In this document: in pieces, positions 59,328 to 64,000 of the stretch
How the letters are laid out: each line of letters starts with the position of its first letter
How positions within the stretch are numbered: position 1 is the first letter of the stretch
NCBI GenBank assembly: GCA_964639245.1
Contig: CAZXCU010000009.1
Location: 124,001 to 188,000 of the forward strand
Source of the DNA: SB15 sp964639245
GTDB taxonomy: Bacteria; Chloroflexota; Anaerolineae; Aggregatilineales; J027
Reading direction: 5' to 3'
Length of the DNA: 64,000 nt
Notes under the pieces: model-generated
The model's database searches: none
Told to the model about the DNA's origin: nothing
What the model saw: the letters and a program-made list of their open reading frames with translations, nothing else
Position numbers and translations under genes: made by a program

Positions 59328-59750
59328 ATGGCAGCACGGCAAGCAAGCGCAACATGGCATGGCAGCCTCAAGGAAGGCAACGGTTCATTTAATATTAGCG
59401 GTTACGAAGGCGCATATTCCTTCATCACCCGTTTTGAAGATGGCAACGGCACAAATCCCGAAGAACTGCTCGGCGCAGCGCACGCAGCCTGTTTTTCGAT
59501 GGCGCTCGGTGCCGCAATGGGGCGGGCGGGTTTTGATGTCAAAAAAGTTCACACCACCGCCCAAGTCCACTTGGAAAAAGGCGAAGCAGGTTTTTCAATT
59601 AGCAAAATTGTTCTGAACACCGAAGCCGAAGTTGGCGGCATTGAAGACGCGCAGTTCCAAGAATTTGCCGAACAAACCAAAACAGGCTGTATCGTTTCGC
59701 GGGCGCTTTCGGCTGTCCCGATGGAAGTTCACGCCAAATTAGTGGGCTAA
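59328..59750 (+). CDS. OsmC-family peroxiredoxin
   Basis: A 140-residue OsmC/Ohr protein. One redox Cys is in GAAHAACFSMALGAAM and the other in EQTKTGCIVSRALSAV, the two cysteines of organic hydroperoxide reductases. TNPEELLGAAHAACFSM matches the OsmC subgroup. It detoxifies organic hydroperoxides with dithiol reductant. It has GGGAG before the ATG (AAAGGGAGTGCAGCACA). Confidence 0.92.
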   Translation: MAARQASATWHGSLKEGNGSFNISGYEGAYSFITRFEDGNGTNPEELLGAAHAACFSMALGAAMGRAGFDVKKVHTTAQVHLEKGEAGFSISKIVLNTEAEVGGIEDAQFQEFAEQTKTGCIVSRALSAVPMEVHAKLVG

Positions 59751-59753
59751 CAT

Positions 59754-59861
59754 CTCACCCCCCGCCCCCTCTCCAATAAATGTAGAGGGGGAAAAAGGGA
59801 TCGAAAGATCAAGATAGTGCCTAAAGCCCCTCGCTCTTCGTGGGAGAGGGGTTGGGGTGAG
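59754..59861. repeat. G+C-rich inverted-repeat cluster between convergent genes
   Basis: An outer pair, CTCACCCCCCGCCCC and GGGGTTGGGGTGAG, encloses two smaller stem-loops (CCCCTCT/AGAGGGG and CCCCTC/GAGAGGGG). The same C-rich/G-rich style occurs at 13484 and near 16100. It behaves like a REP/BIME-type intergenic repeat and may serve as terminator for both genes. The sequence otherwise holds no gene. Confidence 0.6.
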
Positions 59862-59869
59862 GGTGCTGT

Positions 59870-60430
59870 CTACTTTGCCTCTTTTTTCTCGCCACTCAGT
59901 AGCCACAGCAAAATTACCAGGCCAATCAGCACCACAGGCAGCCAGATTAAATCGGACTGCACGGCAGGCGGAGTCGCTTCTCGCGTTGGGTCAAAGCGGA
60001 TGAAATACAAGCGGTCTTTGTTTTTGAGCAGGCTATCGCGTTCGTGGGTAACGCCAACGCTTTCCAGCATCGCCGTTAAACTGGCGAGATTGTTACGTTT
60101 GAAACCCTTATACACTTCAATCAGTTCATCATCCTCGGTCACGCGCACCGCCGTTGAGGGTTGGTTATGAAACGCATTTTGCACCATCACCTGCGGATTC
60201 TGTTGAATATCTTGAATCCAGTTGGTTTCATCTCCACGTTTGCCCATGACATAGAGTTTGCCGTTGATGGTATAGCCTTCGGCAAAAACACGGCGTGTTT
60301 GTCCGGTTTGACGGTCTGAGTACGAAATGAGGGTGAACATTTGCCCGATGAGCGGTTGTAAGCCCATCCGCCACAAATACACCGGGAGTTCGCCGACGAC
60401 CTCTTGATTCACAACGGTTGAGATGTCCAT
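59870..60430 (-). CDS. Deazaflavin (F420)-dependent-nitroreductase-like protein with C-terminal anchor
   Basis: A 186-residue protein. MFTLISYSDRQTGQTRRVFAEG and INGKLYVMGKRGDETNWIQD-type strand pairs fit the split beta-barrel DDN/FDOR-B family (F420- or flavin-binding reductases). WIQDIQQNPQVMVQNAF is a close family segment. A late helix (LIWLPVVLIGLVILLWLLSG) anchors it to the membrane, which is unusual. Whether this organism makes F420 is not shown here. ATG at 60430 has GGAGAG upstream; extension upstream lacks similarity. Confidence 0.75.
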   Translation of the reverse strand: MDISTVVNQEVVGELPVYLWRMGLQPLIGQMFTLISYSDRQTGQTRRVFAEGYTINGKLYVMGKRGDETNWIQDIQQNPQVMVQNAFHNQPSTAVRVTEDDELIEVYKGFKRNNLASLTAMLESVGVTHERDSLLKNKDRLYFIRFDPTREATPPAVQSDLIWLPVVLIGLVILLWLLSGEKKEAK

Positions 60431-60487
60431 AATGTTTTCTCTCCTCTCACCGTCGCCGATTGTAACGCATTTTAGGCAATCTATAAC

Positions 60488-60514
60488 AAAAAAGAGCCGC
60501 CAAAGTGACGACTC
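60488..60514 (-). terminator. Intrinsic terminator after the small membrane-protein gene
   Basis: On the minus strand GAGTCGTC (60514-60507) pairs with GGCGGCTC (60501-60494), including two G:T pairs, and is followed by six T (60493-60488). It lies between the gene ending at 60540 and the reductase gene start. Confidence 0.65.
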
Positions 60515-60539
60515 CCGAACTGTGAAAAAGAGCTGTGGC

Positions 60540-60830
60540 TTACTCGATGGCATGACGTGGCGCAGTCAACACAATAGCGCCTGCCCCAAGCAATGCAGCA
60601 ATAGTAATTCCCCACTCAATGAGGTGATAGGTATTGGTATAAGACGGGTCTTCGGTGTCTAAACGTTCTACGCCAAACAAAATGAGAGAAACCAGCAATG
60701 GAATAGCCAGCAGGAGACCAATGAGCCGTGCTGCATTGCCTTTTAACCCTGCGTGAGTCAGTCCCGCCCGCCCCGTGAGAAGAACCAGCGCTCCCAACAC
60801 AAAAAATAGAATTTGTAAAATGAGCAGCAT
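60540..60830 (-). CDS. Small membrane protein, three helices
   Basis: A 96-residue hydrophobic protein with three predicted membrane helices (LLILQILFFVLGALVLLTG, ARLIGLLLAIPLLVSLILFG and WGITIAALLGAGAIVLTA). It has a short loop GLKGNAA between the first two. No family is recognised. It has its own terminator downstream and a moderate ribosome-binding site (AAAGGG) upstream. Confidence 0.65.
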   Translation of the reverse strand: MLLILQILFFVLGALVLLTGRAGLTHAGLKGNAARLIGLLLAIPLLVSLILFGVERLDTEDPSYTNTYHLIEWGITIAALLGAGAIVLTAPRHAIE

Positions 60831-60911
60831 CCCTTTGTTCCTTCATCCTGTTGTACAACGATTATGGGGGTTGAGGATAAAAGAGAGGTTAAAGGGACAA
60901 AAGGAAATTAT

Positions 60912-60941
60912 AAAAAGGGAAGGTATGTAACAAACCTTCCC
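60912..60941 (-). terminator. Intrinsic terminator of the cytochrome c gene
   Basis: On the minus strand GGGAAGGT (60941-60934) pairs with ACCTTCCC (60924-60917), perfect 8-bp stem with a 9-nt loop, and is followed by five T (60916-60912). Confidence 0.8.
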
Positions 60942-60975
60942 TCAAAGAACGCAGCGAGCGGAGAGCTTTACATCT

Positions 60976-61902
60976 CTACGGCTGGGTACGCAGCCACGCC
61001 ACCAGCGCTTCTTTGTCTGCCTGAGTCAAATTTTTGAACACAGACACCGGCATAATGAACACGGGGTCGCCGTTGGATTTGATGCCGTTAATGAAATTGA
61101 TCAGCCCTTCGTCAGGCCACTGCCCGATTTCTTCTTGCAGCAGCGACGGCGCAGGTGTAATGCCAAAATCGGTGTACATGAGCGTTTCACCCGCCAAGGG
61201 GCCGGTCACATTAATCCGACCATCTTCGGTGACGCTGCCATGACAATGAATACAGGCAGCAACCGATTGGCCTAAATATGCCCCTTGTTCTTCCAGAGTG
61301 GCATCTTCGGCAAGGGCAGGATGTTCCATCGCCGCATCTATTTCAGGCGCAACGCGGGCGGTTTCACGGGTCACACCCGCTTCTAATTCCGCTTCGGGGA
61401 TGTCCATTTCAACAGGGGTAAGCGATTTGAGATAGGCAATCACCGCCGCCATATCCTCATCGGACATGGTTTCGTAGGCATCATAGGGCATCGGCGGGAG
61501 CAGCACACTGCCATCGGGGCGCACCCCGTAGCGAATCGCGTTTTCGATAGCTTCATCCGACCATTCGCCTAACATGGTCAGGTTAGAGGCATACACCACC
61601 CCGTAGGGAATTTCTTCGGCAATATTCCCGGACAGCATCGGCGCACCCCCCGCCAAATCGACGGTTAAGGGGTCAGCCCCTTCAAAATCCAGCGCGGCAG
61701 GGCCACCCGTCGCATGGCAGTACACACACGCGCCCGCCACCCGCACAAGATATTCACCGCGTGCCAGCGAATCCGTGGCGACAGCTGCGCCATCGGTATC
61801 TTCGGGTTCGGGGGTGGTCGCCGGGTCTTGGGCAAACACACGCACACTGGTTGCCAGAATCAAAGCCCCCACCAACAAAAAAAGCCACGTCATTTTACGC
61901 AT
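60976..61902 (-). CDS. Secreted diheme cytochrome c
   Basis: A 308-residue protein with a signal peptide (MTWLFLLVGALILATSVRVFAQ). Two CxxCH heme sites are present (CVYCH and CIHCH), with distal methionine candidates in LLPPMPYDAYETM and FIMPVSVFKN. The two class I cytochrome-like halves each have a LARGEYLVRVAGAC-type or EEQGAYLGQSVAAC-type start. It transfers electrons outside the membrane; the donor and acceptor are not encoded here. ATG at 61902 has AAAGGA 9 nt upstream. It ends at an intrinsic terminator. Confidence 0.88.
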   Translation of the reverse strand: MRKMTWLFLLVGALILATSVRVFAQDPATTPEPEDTDGAAVATDSLARGEYLVRVAGACVYCHATGGPAALDFEGADPLTVDLAGGAPMLSGNIAEEIPYGVVYASNLTMLGEWSDEAIENAIRYGVRPDGSVLLPPMPYDAYETMSDEDMAAVIAYLKSLTPVEMDIPEAELEAGVTRETARVAPEIDAAMEHPALAEDATLEEQGAYLGQSVAACIHCHGSVTEDGRINVTGPLAGETLMYTDFGITPAPSLLQEEIGQWPDEGLINFINGIKSNGDPVFIMPVSVFKNLTQADKEALVAWLRTQP

Positions 61903-62058
61903 CCCAACAATTCCTTTCGCTAAATTCGGCAAAAAAACTCCTGCATGATTATAGGCACAAACCCAAAAAAACGGAAACCCGTCCACTTGGGTTAATTTCG
62001 CCAATCCCCGTTATAATCAGAGACATCTTTTCAACTGATTCATAGGCTGTAATGATTC

Positions 62059-64000
62059 ATGAGTGGCCTGATTTTTATTTCTTATTCCCATACCGATGGG
62101 ACGATTGTCACCACCCTCCACCACCATTTAGAGGAGGCCGGGTTGTCTGTTTGGGTAGACCATGCCGGTTTGCGTGTTGGCACCCCCGATTGGGAGGAGG
62201 CCATCCGTCGGGCAATTCGAGATTCGCGGGCGGTGATTTTTGTCGCTTCGCCGGAGGCCTATCAATCGCGGTATGTACGCGGGGAGCTTGCCATTGCCGA
62301 AATGTATCAGCGTCCGGTGTTTCCTCTGTGGGTGGCGGGGGAAGTCTGGGCGGATTGTGTTCCTCTGCATTTGATTAGCGCCCACTACGCCGATGCGCGC
62401 TACGGAAAATATGACGAGGCGTTGGCGAATCTGCTGCGAAGTTTAAAGACTGTGCCAGAACTGCCCGATTATGCCACGCTGCCCCTGACCCCGCACCAGA
62501 CTAATTTTATCCCGCGTAACCCCTATAAAGGGCTGCGAGCCTTCACCAGCCGAGACCAGCGTGATTTTTTTGGACGCGAAACATTCATTGAGGAATTGTT
62601 ACAAGATATCAAAATGATGGTACGCCCCAATCACGAACGCTTTTTAGGGATTCTGGGGTCTAGCGGGGCGGGCAAATCGAGTCTGGTCATGGCGGGCTTG
62701 ATTCCGCGTTTGCAGGCAGGCGCTGTTCCCAACAGCCAACATTGGATCTATCTGCCGACGGTGTTCCCCGGCTTGCGTCCGTTGGAAGCGCTGGCAGACG
62801 TGCTGGCGGATACCCTGAATCTGAGCATTAAACGGGTGATGGAAGATTTAGACAGCACCCGCGGTCTGCATCTCCTAGCCAAGCGCATGGTCAGAGAGAG
62901 TGAGGGCTATGTTGTGCTGGTGATTGACCAGCTTGAAGAACTGTTTACCCAGACCATTGATGCTTATGAGCGCACCCAATTTATTGATTTGCTGGTGACA
63001 GCCGCGACGGAAGCGGACGGAGTACTGCTGCCGCTTGTCACGCTGCGTGCCGATTTTTATGACCGCCCGATGGATCATCATGGGTTGGGCAAACTCTTGG
63101 AACAATCCAGCCGCAGCATTTTACCCATGCGCGTGGCGGATTTGCGCGATGTCATCGAAAAACCCGCCCAACTCCCCGATGTTCAACTCATTTTTGAAGA
63201 AGGGCTGGTCGGTGATTTGCTGTTTGATGTGCGGGGACAGGCGGGTTCGTTGCCCCTGCTCCAATTTGCCCTTGACCAGTTGGTCGAACGGCGGCGCGGC
63301 AACTTGCTCACCCACGATGCCTATGCAGCAATGGGCGGGGTGCGCGGCGCGATTGCCTCTCATGCCGATGCCGTCTATGAAAGTTTGCCGGACGAGGTGC
63401 ATCAGGAACTGACGCGGGTGCTGTTTTTACGCATGATTGAACCGGGCGAAACCGATTTAGACACCACCCGGCGGCGCGTTCCCACCAGCGATTTAACCAC
63501 CTCCGATTCGGAACAAACCCATATTTTGAGCCAATTAATCGAAATCTTTACCCACCAACGCCTGCTCACCACCAACAAAATCGGTAGCATTTCCACCATC
63601 GAAGTCAGCCACGAAGCGTTGATTCGGGAATGGGGACGGTTAGCCGATTGGGTACGCACCGCACGGGAAGATATTCGCCTGCAACGCATTATCAACAACG
63701 ATGCAACCGAATGGCTGAAACGGGGCAAACGTCCTGATGACCTGTATCGTGGGGCGAAATTGGCGGAGGCACGCTTGTGGGCAGAACGGAGTCTCGTCAG
63801 CTTGAACGAACGCGATTTTATTGATACGGCGATTCGGGCAGAAGAAGAACTCCTTGCCGAAAAATTCCGCACCGAAACCATGCAGCAGCAGGCCACTGTG
63901 CTACGTCAGCGCGTGTACGATTTACAGCAGATTACGACGGCGGTGAGTCGCGGGTTGGATTATCAAAAAGTGCTGGATACCGTGCTGGATTTGGGCGCGT
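62059..64000 (+). CDS. TIR-nSTAND1 ATPase, continuing beyond the window; next domain GAF-like
   Basis: At least 647 residues; the frame is open at the right edge. Residues 4-115 are a TIR domain (IFISYSHTDGTIV, WVDHAGLRVGTPDWEEAI, SRYVRGELAIAE with Glu near 76). After a linker the conserved nSTAND1 opening NPYKGLRAFTSRDQRDFFGRE begins near residue 154. Walker A is GSSGAGKSS (about 199) and Walker B VLVIDQLEEL (about 286). After the winged-helix part (VSHEALIREWGRL) and a coiled coil (about 590-615) comes LQQITTAVSRGLDYQKVLDTVLDLGA, which looks like the first helix of a GAF domain. STAND ATPases act as switchable sensors. The start ATG is preceded by a weak site; TATAAT lies at 62012. Confidence 0.85.
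   Translation, partial: MSGLIFISYSHTDGTIVTTLHHHLEEAGLSVWVDHAGLRVGTPDWEEAIRRAIRDSRAVIFVASPEAYQSRYVRGELAIAEMYQRPVFPLWVAGEVWADCVPLHLISAHYADARYGKYDEALANLLRSLKTVPELPDYATLPLTPHQTNFIPRNPYKGLRAFTSRDQRDFFGRETFIEELLQDIKMMVRPNHERFLGILGSSGAGKSSLVMAGLIPRLQAGAVPNSQHWIYLPTVFPGLRPLEALADVLADTLNLSIKRVMEDLDSTRGLHLLAKRMVRESEGYVVLVIDQLEELFTQTIDAYERTQFIDLLVTAATEADGVLLPLVTLRADFYDRPMDHHGLGKLLEQSSRSILPMRVADLRDVIEKPAQLPDVQLIFEEGLVGDLLFDVRGQAGSLPLLQFALDQLVERRRGNLLTHDAYAAMGGVRGAIASHADAVYESLPDEVHQELTRVLFLRMIEPGETDLDTTRRRVPTSDLTTSDSEQTHILSQLIEIFTHQRLLTTNKIGSISTIEVSHEALIREWGRLADWVRTAREDIRLQRIINNDATEWLKRGKRPDDLYRGAKLAEARLWAERSLVSLNERDFIDTAIRAEEELLAEKFRTETMQQQATVLRQRVYDLQQITTAVSRGLDYQKVLDTVLDLGA

Noticed and set aside
1..64000. 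tRNA, rRNA, riboswitch or replication origin
   Set aside because: I found no cloverleaf, rRNA-like sequence, known riboswitch core or DnaA-box cluster in the intergenic regions; small RNAs cannot be excluded by eye.

Overview
The window looks like chromosome of a mesophilic Chloroflexota bacterium, most likely class Anaerolineae. This is an inference from overall protein character: Thr/Pro-rich secreted proteins, LysM and FHA/zinc-ribbon proteins, GTP-type PEPCK, and several TIR and SLATT proteins. No rRNA or other marker gene is present to prove it. Coding density is high, with about 67 genes or gene remnants on both strands. I saw no tRNA, rRNA, CRISPR array or prophage.

Layout. 1-7.3 kb: the end of a universal stress protein, an FHA protein, a nested repeat, an MBL hydrolase with a PA14-tailed GT-C glycosyltransferase, birA, a Uma2 nuclease and a VOC protein. 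7.4-14.2 kb: a signalling/conflict neighbourhood. It holds a LysM-TM-TIR protein, a pseudokinase-TIR fusion, two adjacent SLATT-type two-helix membrane proteins, and a divergent FHA protein. 14.2-21 kb: secreted propeller proteins and a beta-CASP nuclease that appears to start at ATT. 21-31.3 kb: an L-arabinose regulon. A LacI-family regulator bracketed by two inverted MITEs diverges from a YtfQRT/YjfF-type ABC importer followed by araB, araD and araA; the promoter carries two perfect LacI-type operators 32 bp apart. 31.4-44.6 kb: secreted proteins, Uma2, an SGNH-fold protein, a large PAS/GAF histidine kinase, an AlkB-like dioxygenase with a LexA-like box on its promoter, an SCP2 protein, a flavodoxin and D-lactate dehydrogenase.

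44.6-53 kb is accessory DNA: two decayed xisH/xisI pairs, three PIN toxin-antitoxin pairs (two of them paralogous), and copies of a 132-bp mobile element. lepB and mtnA are embedded among these. 53-62 kb is mostly housekeeping: a cupin protein, pckG with a co-directional ArsR regulator, a stand-alone TIR gene with a CRP-type palindrome upstream, AlkD, TfoX-C, two DnaJ proteins, OsmC, a deazaflavin-type reductase and a diheme cytochrome c. The right edge cuts a TIR-nSTAND1 ATPase whose next domain looks like GAF.

The most notable system is the set of four TIR proteins, above all the 7.4-13.4 kb group. There an extracellular LysM module is predicted to face out from a cytoplasmic TIR domain, a catalytically defective kinase is fused to a TIR domain, and paired SLATT proteins could act as membrane effectors. 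The best-proved mobile-element observation is a 132-bp element in xisH: removing it together with one 3-bp target duplication restores the conserved reading frame.
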